Shown here: positions 12,009-22,152 of the stretch, piece after piece | Layout: each line of letters opens with the position of its first letter | Numbering within the stretch: the stretch's first letter is position 1 | Origin: Pyropia haitanensis | Taxonomy: Eukaryota; Rhodophyta; Bangiophyceae; Bangiales; Bangiaceae | Assembly (NCBI GenBank): GCA_008729055.1 | Contig: SDUX01000007.1 | Span: forward strand, 5,129,409-5,193,408 | Length of the DNA stretch: 64,000 nucleotides | Reading direction: 5' to 3' | Notes under the pieces: model-generated | The model's input: only the letters and a program-made list of their open reading frames with translations | The model's database searches: none | What the model was told of the DNA's origin: nothing | Program-made: the position numbers and the translations under genes

Positions 12009-12759
12009 CGCCCCCCCCCCCCCCGCTGCGCAGACGCGTCGCGGCTGCGACAGCGGCCCGTCAGACACCGGCGCCCTTTCCCCGCCCACTCCCCCCCCCC
12101 CCCCCCCCCCCCCCCCGTCATCACCCCCCCGCAGACACCCGTGCGACCGCCGCGCCCGCCGCGCCCGCCGCGGCGCCGCGCGGCGCGCCGCCACGCCGCC
12201 GCCCGCCCACGGCCGTCGCGGCGGCCGCCGCGGCTGCCGCCGCGCCACGTCTGGGCGGTCGCGGCGGCCGCGGCGGTTGCGTGCAGGCGGGTACCCCCCT
12301 CCCCGGCCCCTCCCGCCACTCTGCTGGGGGCGGTGCCTGCCGGCGGCGTCCCCGCGGCGGCGGTGGCGGTGGGGAGCGGCGCGGGCGGTCCGGATTGGCG
12401 GCGCGCACCCCCTCAGCCGCCCCCCGCTCGAGGCCGTGCCGTGCCGCCGCCGCTGGCGCGCCGTTTTTGTACCACCGCCGACGCCCCGGCCGTCGACGCT
12501 GAGCGCCCTCGTGCCGGTAGCTATCCGCGGCGCCGTGCCGTGCCGCCCCGAGCCGCGTCTACCCCCCGGTTGCTTCTGTGGGAACATCGTCGCGGCTCGT
12601 CCTCACCTCCCATCCGCCCCCCCCCTCGCTGTGCAGGTCGCGTCCTTGCCAAGAAATCCCCGACGGCCATCGCATCCCCCCCCCCCCCCCCGCCTCCCTC
12701 TGCCTTCTGCAGCGCCCCCCCCTGCCTGTTCCTCCCTCCCCCGCCACGGGCCCGCGGCT
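12009..12759. other. No supported gene; long C-runs
   Basis: Contains a 26-base C-run at 12091-12116 and others at 12011-12024 and 12677-12690. It lies between the transposon-like element and the hypothetical gene at 12760, and may hold that gene's 5' region. Confidence 0.5.
12091..12116. repeat. 26-base C homopolymer
   Basis: Uninterrupted C-run. Lengths of such runs are unreliable in most sequencing chemistries, and no frame should be trusted across it. Confidence 0.8.
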
Positions 12760-13872
12760 ATGCCGCCGCCGCCGGCGGGGGCGCCACTCCCCGCCGCTCC
12801 CGCCGCCGCCGCCGGCCGCCTCGGCGGCGCGCCACCGCCGCTGACGCTGGCGGCTCTCTCCCTCTCCCCGTCCATGTCGGCGCGGCCGGCGGCCGCACCG
12901 GCGGCGGCGCCCGCCACGGGGGTGGCGGCACCCGCCATGGCGGCGGCGGCGGCGCCCACAATGGCGGCGGCCATGACGCCAGTGACGCCCGCGTCGATGG
13001 CGGCCCGCGGGGTCCCCGCGGCGGCGGCAACCGTGTGCCGTCCCCGTCGACCCCGGTCGTCTTTGCCACCGCCCGTGGCGGCGGGCGTCGACTCGGCCGA
13101 TGAGGACCGTAGCGACGACAGCGACGACGACGGTGGGGGCGGCGGCGGCAGCGACGACAGCGACACGCCCGCCCTGCCTGGCTGGCGCGCGCACCTGGTC
13201 GCGCTCGAGGCGGCGCTCGCCGCGGCCGACGCCGCGGCCGCGGCGCCGGCCGCGGCGGGACCACCGCGGCGGCGGGGCGGCCGGGAGGACCCGCCACGAC
13301 GGCTGCCGCGCCTGCCAACCACGTCCTCCCCCGTGTCGTCCCTGACCGGCGGCGGGGGGGCGCCGTCGCTGCCCGCCTCGCCGTCCGCGTCGTGGTGTCT
13401 GCCGGGCTCGTCGGCGGGCGTGTCGGACGGGGTCGCCTCGCTGCGCGGCTCGCCCAGCGCCGAGTCGCTGTCCGAGGCGGGGGAGGTGGCCACTGTGGGG
13501 GTGCCGCCAGCGGTGGCGGCGGCGGCGGCGGCAGCGGCGGCCGCCGCCGCCCGTGTTGCCGCCGCCGCGACCATCCCCGCTGGCGTGCCGGCGGGCCTGC
13601 CGCCGCCGTGGGCGGCGGACGTGGCGGCCGTCGAGGACCTCCTCGCCGCCGCGACGGCTGAGGTGGTCGCCTCCCGCGTGGCGCTGGCTGAGGTGACGGG
13701 CGCCCTCGGCGCAGCAGAGTGGGCCACCGCCGACGGCGGCGGGGTCGTGTCCCAACGACGGGGTGGTGGCGCCTGGGTCGGCCACCCGCTGTCGACGTTG
13801 GCCGCGAGCCTGCTCGGCGGCGTTGCCGCGCTGGCGGGCCGCTGGTCGGGGCGGCGCTTGGCAGGGTGGTAA
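12760..13872 (+). CDS. Hypothetical Ala/Gly/Pro-rich protein with acidic Ser-Asp patch
   Basis: A 370-residue frame beginning at an ATG after a C-rich tract. The first 110 residues are Ala/Pro/Met-rich. Residues about 112-135 form an acidic Ser/Asp patch (SADEDRSDDSDDD), typical of casein-kinase-type phosphorylation sites. The middle is Ser/Pro/Gly-rich with SPSASW- and SPSAESLSEAGE-like segments. An Ala-rich helical stretch with regularly spaced Glu and Val follows, and the last 30 residues (LSTLAASLLGGVAALAGRW) are weakly hydrophobic and then basic, as in a tail anchor. No known domain is seen. The start is uncertain: the frame is open upstream to about 11998 without an ATG, so an upstream exon is possible. 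I believe it is coding because Ser/Asp/Glu use is biased in this frame only. Confidence 0.55.
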   Translation: MPPPPAGAPLPAAPAAAAGRLGGAPPPLTLAALSLSPSMSARPAAAPAAAPATGVAAPAMAAAAAPTMAAAMTPVTPASMAARGVPAAAATVCRPRRPRSSLPPPVAAGVDSADEDRSDDSDDDGGGGGGSDDSDTPALPGWRAHLVALEAALAAADAAAAAPAAAGPPRRRGGREDPPRRLPRLPTTSSPVSSLTGGGGAPSLPASPSASWCLPGSSAGVSDGVASLRGSPSAESLSEAGEVATVGVPPAVAAAAAAAAAAAARVAAAATIPAGVPAGLPPPWAADVAAVEDLLAAATAEVVASRVALAEVTGALGAAEWATADGGGVVSQRRGGGAWVGHPLSTLAASLLGGVAALAGRWSGRRLAGW

Positions 13873-16630
13873 TCCCCCGCGTCGGTGTGGTGTGTGTACC
13901 ACCGCGGGTGCCGGCCTCGCTGCGCCCGTCGCGGGCGGGCGGGTAGCGGCGGCGGCTCGGCGTGGCGCGTGTGCTTCCCCCCACCCCCCCACCCATTTGA
14001 CAAGCGCCACTGCTGGCTGCCCAGGCGGCGTCAACCACCGCGTTGTGGCTCGTCGGCCGTCGAGATGTAGGGTCGTCATTGGACTTTCCCTGCGCTTCTT
14101 CTCGTACGGGAATTGTCATGGCCACCGTGGATGGCTAGTGGGTGATGGCCGCCGCGGCCAGCCGTTTGGGTGCCGCAGCCGCTGCTGCCGCTGCCGTCCT
14201 TGCGGGGTGGGCAGTGGGGTGAGGGCGGGCGGGTCCACCGCGACGCGACGGGCGCCGCCGCATGACCAGTTGAGGTGGCGCAGGCATCCACTTGCAGCCG
14301 CCATGCGCGACCCGCACGGAAGGCGTGTCTGCTTCCCCCTCGCTTTCTTCTTGCGGCCCAGTGGCGCTACCCCGCCCCGCGCGCCACACGCGGCGCGCGG
14401 GGTGCCGGCAACGGCGTGACAGGCGCTGCGTGGAAGTACCTCTGCGTCGCGTCCAGGGGCTACGGCCGGCAGTGACCGGGCGGTTGCCCGTCTTGGCCGT
14501 CTGGTCGCTGCCTGTTGCAGGCAGGTAGTGGTGGCGGGCGTGGCGGGCGAGGGTGAGGAGCCGGTGGGCGACGGCGGACGGGGGCGATACGGGCGCCGTC
14601 GGAGGTGTCGGCCACGGTGGGTTCCCCGCCGCCATCGCATGGGGAGGCACGGGAGGGGAGGGGGCGGCCGCGCTCCCCCCGCGGGTGGACGGCGCGGTGC
14701 TCGTGTGCCTCTTCATTTTTTCTTTCTTTTTTTCCGGCCCGAGCCTTCCGTCCGACCTCATATAGCCATTACGGTCCAGGAACCCCTCCCCCCCTCCCCG
14801 TCTCACCGCTGAGGCGCTCCTGTGATTCCAGCAACTGCTGCAGCTCGTAGCGCCAGCGAGCCCGACCTGTCTGCCCGAACACACCCAGTTAAGACCGGTC
14901 TATCTGGGACATGCGGCTTTTCGAATGCCGTTCTGCCCTCTCGTTGGCTGCCCTCATGTTTCATCTACTGCTCCTGCTCTCTGGTTGGTACACGTCACAT
15001 TTAGGACAGTGTTTTTCTCTTTGAAGCTCTCCTGCCCAATGGAGTTATGAAGGTGGTGAAAAAGCATGTACTGAACAGCCCCAGAGCTCGTGTGAGAGCT
15101 GGTGGGGACTGCGACGCAAGCAAACATTTGGCCGCGCGCAAGCTGTTTGAACGGGCGAGTGTGAAAAATCGAGCGTCGCATCCTCCTTGAGAGCGCTCTG
15201 CCTCCCTTGCTGTCCCCACCTCCATCCCCCTCCTGCCGGCCGTCTTCCATGCTATACGTCGCCGCCTCTCCCACGGGACGACGTCTGCCGATGCCACCCC
15301 CTGCCGTACCTGCCGCTGCTGTTCTCGCGCGTCGCCCCCTTTCGTCTCAGACGCTGGGCGCCTCTGCATAGGCTGACCGTGGTCCCCCTGCCTGGACTGG
15401 TCTGTCCGCCGACCCGAGTGTTGCCCGAGTCCCTCCCGCCCGGCGCCCCCCCCTGTCCCTCCCGGCGTGCCCCCTCCCCCACCCCCGCCCGGTGGAGCTG
15501 TACGGCCACTAGCGCCCATGTGCACCCTACGTGGACCGAGCATCCCGCTGCCGCCTGTGCCCCCATCCCCCCCACGCGATGGGCCCGTTTCTGCCACCGG
15601 CGAGCCACTCGTCCGTAGCGAGGGTGGAGTGGAGGAAAGGAGTGACACACGAGGTGCAGACAAAAGCCAGGTGCCGTCCAGAGGTACAATCAACAAAATC
15701 CTTTACCAGACAGGCGGCCTCATGTACACCACTGCGCCAGGAAAAAAAAAAGAGAAGAACACGGTCAGCGCCGAGAAAAAAAATACAGAAAATAGGAAGC
15801 GATGCAGACTCGCATGGTTACCTTGTATGGGCACAACCAGAAAGATATGCCCCGATTGATTGCACCATAACCCCCAGCGGTACATAGGCGCTTCACTCCG
15901 CTTCACGGCCACACGTCGAAACATACCTTGGGATGTGGTCCATTGCTGGAGCGCTCATAGCGTGAGTTACCCAGGTGTAGCCGACCGAGGAGACAGCACA
16001 GAAACTCAAAGGTGGGAAAGTCCGATCCGAGCGCCCCGTCGGTAAGACGCCGACGGTGGCTGGGAAGGCTGGGGGGGTCACAGAGCGATGCGGTCGATAG
16101 CGGGGTGGACGAGAGATGGTGCGTTCCACGGCGTTGCTGGCCCACCCACCGCGTGAACTGCGTGAAAGTGCCTCTTGAAATGTGGATGTATTTGCTATAA
16201 CTCGTTCTTTTTCAGATCCCAGCGACCACCCTTAACTGGGTGTGCGAATCGGTGCGCCCGCGCGGGCCTGAGCGCGCCCGCCAGGTGGGCCACTTTGACC
16301 TGGCCACCGCTGCTGACGGTCGGTGCCGTCCTCGATGATGCATCGCCGTGCGGCTGCGGAACCCCGCTCCCGAGTGCCGTGGGCGTGTGGCCGTCTCGTC
16401 GGCGCCCGCGGTGCCCGCCCACGTCGACGCCGCCGCCGCCGCCCTGCTGCCGCGCCCGCCTACCTGCTGTGTCGCCCCTCCCTGCAGCGCCTACCTGCCC
16501 CCCTGTCGCTGCCGCGGCGCCGCCCCTGTCCCCTCCCCTCCCTGCCTCTGCCAGCGGGCCGTCGCCCGCCGTCCTCGCCCCCCCTGCTTGCCCCCCCCCC
16601 CCGTCGCGGCCCCGTCCGTCCCCCGCGGCC
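13873..16630. other. No supported gene
   Basis: Around 14.8-15.2 kb and 15.7-16.2 kb the DNA is less GC-rich, with A-runs near 15740 and 15776, but no frame there shows domains or a consistent protein composition. The stretch just before 16631 is pyrimidine-rich and probably contains the promoter and 5' leader of the HEAT-repeat gene. Confidence 0.5.
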
Positions 16631-19552
16631 ATGGCCGCCGCGACCGCCGTGTCCGCTGCGGCGCTGCTGGCCGACGTGGGTGCGCCCACGCGCCTGGCGC
16701 GGGAGCGGTGCCTCGTCCGCCTCCGCTCTGCGCTGGTCCTGCCGGGCGTCCGCGCGGCGTGCCAGTCGAGCCTCATCGCCGCCTGGGCCGCCGACGCGGC
16801 CACCCGAACCGCCGCCGCGACGGCCACCACGACTTCGACCGCGCTCGAGGGCGACGGTGGTGGGGGGGGAGCGGGGGGAGGGGAGGGCGAGTCGCCGTCG
16901 GCGGCGGGGGCGGGCGGCGCTGGTGGCGGCGCCGTCGGCTGGGAGCGTGCGTGTGGTCTGTTGCGGGCGGCCACGGAGGTGCTGGCACCTGCGGGGAGAG
17001 GCGAGAGGGGGGGGGGGCGGGGGCAACACGCCGACGACGCGGAGTTTGAGGCGGCGGTGATGGACGCGGCTGTTGAGGGGATCCGCCACGAGGAGGTGCG
17101 CGTGCGACAGGTATGTGCGGGTCGCGGTGACAGGAACGAGGGGGGTGGGGAGGAGGGGGAGGGGAGGGCGGATGGATGGGCTGTGCAGGTGTGTCTGTGC
17201 GTTCCTGGCACGCTCCGTGTTTGCTCTTTTCTTTTCTGCCGGTGTGGCTATTCTCCGCGCACTTGTGTGCGGTGAAGTCAGGACCCACGGAGCTGACCAA
17301 GCTGGACCTGGTGGTGCGTTTCTTGTTGACACGTCGTGCTTGTGACGGTTCCCCCCCCCGGCGCTCCCATACCGCCTTTTTTTTTCTGTTCTTTTTTGTT
17401 GGCGGCCCAGGCAGCCGGTGACACCCTTGGCGCGCTTGCAGGCCACCGGGGCGCGCAGGTGTGGGCAGCCGCCGCGCCGGTGGTGCTCGCCAACGTGGAA
17501 AAGAACGCGGCGCTAGACGAGTCGCAGCGCGCGCGGGAGGCATCGCGGCTCGCACAGCAGACGCTCGCCCGCGCCGCCGCGGCGGTGCCGCCCGCGGCGG
17601 GGAGCCCGCCCCCACTGGCCGGGGGCGACGACGCCACCCCCGCGGCTGTTGTGCCGCCAGTCGCTGGCGACGCCGCCACCGTGCCGGCCGAGTCGCCATC
17701 CCCGACCGACGCCGCCGGCGGGCGCACCCCCCCCGGGGGCGGGCCCGCGGTGTCGGCGCGGGACCGCGGCCGCCGGATGGTGCACGAGACGGAAGGCTGG
17801 CGGGGGCTGGAGACGTCCCTCGCCGCGCTGGCCAAGCTCCTCTCTGGCGCGGGCGCGCCGGTGCTCGCCGCCGCGGCCGCGGCCGGTGGCGGGCCGACGG
17901 CCGACGCGCACGTCGCGGCGTCGCTGGCGTTTACGGTGGCGGGCCACACGCACGCCAACCGGTTCGTACGGGAGACGTGCCTCGGCGTCCTCACCGCGCT
18001 CCTCACAGCCGCGGCCGCGGCCGACGGCATGGCCGGCCCGGCCGTTCGGACTGCCTCCGCTTCCATCGACGTCTGCGGCGGCTTTGGCTTCGACGACGGC
18101 ATTGGCGGCGGCGGCGTCGGCGTCGGCGGCGGCGGCGGCGGCGGCGACGAACTCCTCGACGCCCCCGCGTCGGCGCCGCTGGTCGACGCTCTCGTCCCGA
18201 CGGTGGCCCCCGTCGTGGCGGCCGGCCTGGCAGACAACTGGAGCCAGGTGCGCTACGCCGCGTCTGTGTGTTTGCGGGTGCTGTTGGCATCCGCGTCAGC
18301 GGCGGCGGTGGCACCTTATATTGGTGACTTGCTACTCCCGCGGCTGCTGCTCAACCGTCACTACGTGGCCGACGGGGTGCGCATCTACTCGCTCGACACG
18401 TACGCAACGTCGCCTGTCACGGCGGGTGGCCGCGGCCGCGCGACGCTCATCGCCCACCTGCCCGCCGCGGTGTCGTACTGCGTGGCGCAGGCGGGGGCTG
18501 ACAACCACGCGGTTCGGGAGGCGGCGTGCCGGTCGTTGGCCGAGGTGGCCGCCGCACTCCCCGCGGACGCGGTGACCCCCCTGCTGGGAGTCATGATCCC
18601 CGCTCTCGTCACCGCCACCGACGATGGCAGCTGGCCGGTGCGGGACGTGGCGATGGACGCCATCTCGGCGGTGGCGGCGGCCTACCCGGCCGAGGTGGCG
18701 GCGACGGGAGTACTGGACGGGCCCGGCGGGGTGGTGGCGGTGTGGCATGCCGCTCTCCAGGACGTCATCCCGTCGGTGCGCGGCTGCGCGGCGGCGTGCA
18801 TTGCGCGCGCGGCCGCCGCGTACGGGGCGCACGTGGCGGCGGCGGCGGCGGCAGGCACCCCCGTGCCGGCCGCGGTGGCCGCGGTTGCCGCGCTCCTCAG
18901 CCCCAAGGCGGTGGCGGCGGCCATTGCGGCGCGGCTGGCCACCCCTCTCGATGCCGCCCCCGCTGCCGCGGGGGCGGCGTCGACCGCTGACACGGGCCGG
19001 CCGTCGGGGGCGGTCACCGGCTTTGGGCCGGTCGCTAAGGCCGCCCGCGACAATGACGCCGCCCTCCACACGGGCCAGACCGTCTACTCGTGCGGGTCGC
19101 TGGCGCCCAAGCTGCCCGCTCGCCGCTCCGCGGGCGGTGCCGCCCGCCCGCCCGTCGCGGGCGGCTGCTCGGCCGGCGGCCACGGCCCGCCGCCGGCCGC
19201 GGCGGCGTGGCACGCGATCGACGGCGGCCTGCGGCTGTGGGTGGCGGTGGTGCTGGCGCGCGCGACCGGCGGCGGGCCGGTCCGCGACGCGGCGGCGCCG
19301 CTGGTCAGCGCGGTCGCGGACGTGGCGCGCCGCGCGACAGGCGCGCCGTTTGCGCAGGCCGCGCCGCTGCTCGGCTGCGTGTGGGCCGCCGTCGTGGACG
19401 GCGTGCCGGCGGCTGCCGCGGCGGGCGGCGCGGTGGACCCGTTGGCGTTTGCCGACGCGCTGCGCGTGAGTGAGGGGTGTGGCCAGTGGGGGGTGAGGGT
19501 GGAGGCCAAGCGGGCGGCGGCGGTGCTCGCCGCCACCGCGGCGAGGAAGTAG
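16631..19552 (+). CDS. HEAT-repeat protein, conserved eukaryotic ARM-type family (2 exons)
   Basis: Exon 1 is 16631-17110 and exon 2 is 17411-19552, giving 873 residues. The 300-base intron has a clean donor (CAG|GTATGT) and an acceptor after a T-rich tract (GGCCCAG|GC), and the frame joins in phase. Start: ATG in GCGGCCATGGCC. The protein is a right-handed alpha-solenoid of HEAT units with the usual helix-turn pattern (DNWSQVRYAASVCL, DNHAVREAACRSLAEV, DGSWPVRDVAMDAISAV, IPSVRGCAAACIARA). A block resembling LLPRLLLNRHYVADGVRIYS is, as I recall, conserved in an uncharacterised plant and animal ARM/HEAT family with this architecture. Such solenoids are protein-binding scaffolds; the partner is unknown. 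Ala-rich and Gly-rich inserts interrupt the loops. It converges on the flotillin gene, with 0.69 kb between the stop codons. Confidence 0.85.
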
Positions 19553-20241
19553 GGAGTATGGGGGGCAGGTCGGCTGGCGTGCCGACGGTTGGGGCGGGGG
19601 GGGCGGTGGGCGGCCCTGTCGCGTCGACGCGCGTCGTGGACGGTCTCCACCGTTCTCTGGTTGTGTTGTGGCGAGCATCCCCGCGAGCGCTGTGGGGCGG
19701 CCCCCCGGGACACCTGCTCGGTGTGTCCACCCCGAGGTGCCCGAGATGAGCCGCTCACGCCTGCAATCAAGAGCAAATGTGCTTTACTCTTTCTCTCTCC
19801 CTCGACCCTGGTGCTCTTGCGCACCATGGTGTTGTCCCGCGGGCGGAACAGGACGTCCGCGTCGGTGGTGCTGGGGTGGTGCTCTCCGCGTCGACGTCGT
19901 GGGCACCTACCCATCCGCACCATCGTGCAATCGACCAGGATTAGTAGCAAACAAGGAGAACCAATCGTTGCCATTGCCATTGTCACTCCATGACGAACAA
20001 GAGACAATACAGAACGAGGCAGTCACGACGGCTGGAAGCACAAAAAAAATACAAACACCAGCAGGAGGAGCCCGCCCGCACGCGGTCCGGCGTGAGCCCC
20101 TTGGCGCACAACAGGTCCGGGGGGGGCCGCGGCCGCATGCGGCCGTCCGCGATGGCGGCACCCAACGGGCGACACCGCCCGGCCACACCGACCTGTCTAA
20201 ACCGCCCCCCCCCCCTCGCCCACCCCACAGCGGGCGTGCCG
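19553..20241. other. Convergent 3' region between HEAT and flotillin genes
   Basis: Shared downstream region of two converging genes. It contains less GC-rich patches around 19770-19800 and 19930-20060 (including an A-run at 20041), where polyadenylation of both transcripts is likely. I see no gene in it. Confidence 0.6.
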
Positions 20242-22152
20242 CTATACCGCACTGACGGTGGGCACGGCGGGCGGGACGGCCGGCTTGGTCGCCGCCTGGG
20301 ACGTGCTGCCCGTGGCGGCGCCGAGCTTGCCACGACTCGTCGCGGCCGCGACGGATGCGTGCCCCCCCCCGTCCTTGCCCATGCTCGCCGTGTACCGGCC
20401 GAGCGCGGCGGCCACATCAATGCCGGTGAGGGCCTTGACGGTCTCGGGGACCTCGGCAATCATTTTCTCCACGTCCCGGCTGAGGCGGCTCGGCCCCGAG
20501 CCGCCGCCGTCGGCGCCTCCGCCGCCGCCCACAAAGACGATCTTTTCCGTCTTGGCCAGCGGCGCGGTGACCGCGGAGGCGACTTGCGGGAGCGTGTCGA
20601 GCGCCGCGGAGAGGAGGGCGGCCTCGCCAAACTCGCGGAACGCGGCGGCGCGGTAGCGCATCGCGTCGGCCTCGGCCTTGCCCATCAGCTCCCGCTCCCG
20701 CGCGCGCGCGGTGGCGATCTGGACGATGCCGTCCGCCTCCTTGCGCCGCGCGTACAGCTCCGCGTCGGCGCGCGCCTCGATGGTCTTCTCCAGCACCAGC
20801 CGCTCCTTGACAATCTTGCGCCGCTCCACCTCCTGCTCCGCCTGCGTCCGGTCCGCGTCGGCCTTAGCGGTCGCGACGTACAGCTTGGCCCGCTCCCGCG
20901 CGTCCTGGATGCTCGTGGCCAGCGCCGTCGTCGCGGCGGCCGCGTTGACCTTTTGCTCAAACTCGGCGCGGAGGAGGCGCGTCGAGCAGTCGCTCTCGTC
21001 CATCTTGTGTTTGTCCTCATTGACCCGCAGATGGGCTGCCATGAGCTCCTCGCTCTCCCGAATCTTGGCCTGGTTGGTGTGGTGGGCCATCCCCTCCGCC
21101 GCCTCCCGCTTGATGATCTCGGTCTGCCGCACGCCCAGGCTCTTCACATAGTTCCGGTCATCCGCGATGGTACTGATGGTGTAGGACACCACCTCAAGAC
21201 CCATCAGCCGCATGTCTTCAGCCGCAATGTTTCTCACCTGTTGAGCGCGATGCCAGAGGGACCAACCACCGCCGCATCGCAGACGAGGCACCCCAAGACA
21301 GAGGACGAAACAGAAAAGGGCAACAAGAACAGACAAAAGTGCCGCGCGCGCTGGTCAGTGGGGTGCGCCTCGCGCGGTGGTGTGGCCCTCGCGCTATCCC
21401 CTCGACAGAACTGAGCTTGACGGCGAGCGATGATCGTGCCCCCCACTGCCGCCCCGCGATAGGCACCCCATTCAGACGGCCAGCGGCGGACAACCTCGAA
21501 GGATGCCCCCGGCGACGGGTGTCGTACCTGTGTCGCGAACGTCCGTCGGTCCCCAATGAGGGACTCGACGGTGAGGGTGCCCAGGATGGCACGCTGGTGG
21601 CCTTCAAGGGAGCAGCAGATAGACCGCTCAATCTCCCTGCCAGTACGAAAACAGAAAAAAGGGGGAACAACGAGCAACCACCCACGAGCACGCAGCAAGT
21701 CAGCACACGTCCACGGGGACGAGGCGCGAGTGAACGACCGGCGCTCGCAGGGGAGCACCGTGAGCGCACCCCCCGCACAGCCACCCTCCCCCCCCCCCCC
21801 CGCCCCCAAAAGAGAACACACGGCCCGCCGTGCCGACGCACTTATCCGTCGAACCCAAAAAGTGCTGCGCCGCCAGCCGAATCGCGTTCATGTCGGTGGA
21901 CAGGACGCGCGCGTCGGTCTCGTGGAAGCCCGACACCTTGACCTGCGCGATGCCCTCCACGCTGATCTGCACGCCCTGCAGCGTCGTCGCGTTGACCGAC
22001 TTGACGACGAGCGTGCGGAGCTCGAGGCTCAGCTGGTCCACCCGCTGGAGGCAGGGGATGACGATCGCGCGGCCGCCGATGCGGATGGAGCTCTCGCGGC
22101 CGCCGCTGATGACGAGCGCCGTGTTGGGGCCGCACGTGACGATGTTGCCCAT
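20242..22152 (-). CDS. Flotillin (SPFH/band 7 membrane scaffold), 3 exons
   Basis: Exons 22152-21842, 21636-21528 and 21237-20242 join in phase to 471 residues. Donors are GTGCGT and GTACGA, and acceptors are CTGGCAG and CAACAG. The N-terminus MGNIVTCGPNTALVISGG is the flotillin start, with Gly2 and Cys7 placed as in the myristoylation and palmitoylation region. The SPFH domain runs to about residue 180 and carries the family signature spanning exon 2, EGHQRAILGTLTVE, then GLEVVSYTISTIADD. A long charged coiled-coil follows (about 180-330, AKADADRTQAEQEVERRK and similar), which drives oligomerisation. The tail is Gly/Pro/Ala-rich. Flotillins scaffold ordered plasma-membrane or endosomal microdomains and endocytosis. 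Length matches the usual 430-490. The splice model rests on family continuity and phase and is strong. Confidence 0.95.

Noticed and set aside
15001..15696. 231-residue minus-strand frame near a lower-GC patch
   Set aside because: Its composition shifts from Gly/Arg-rich to Ser/Phe-rich without a domain, and it has no signal peptide or family motif.
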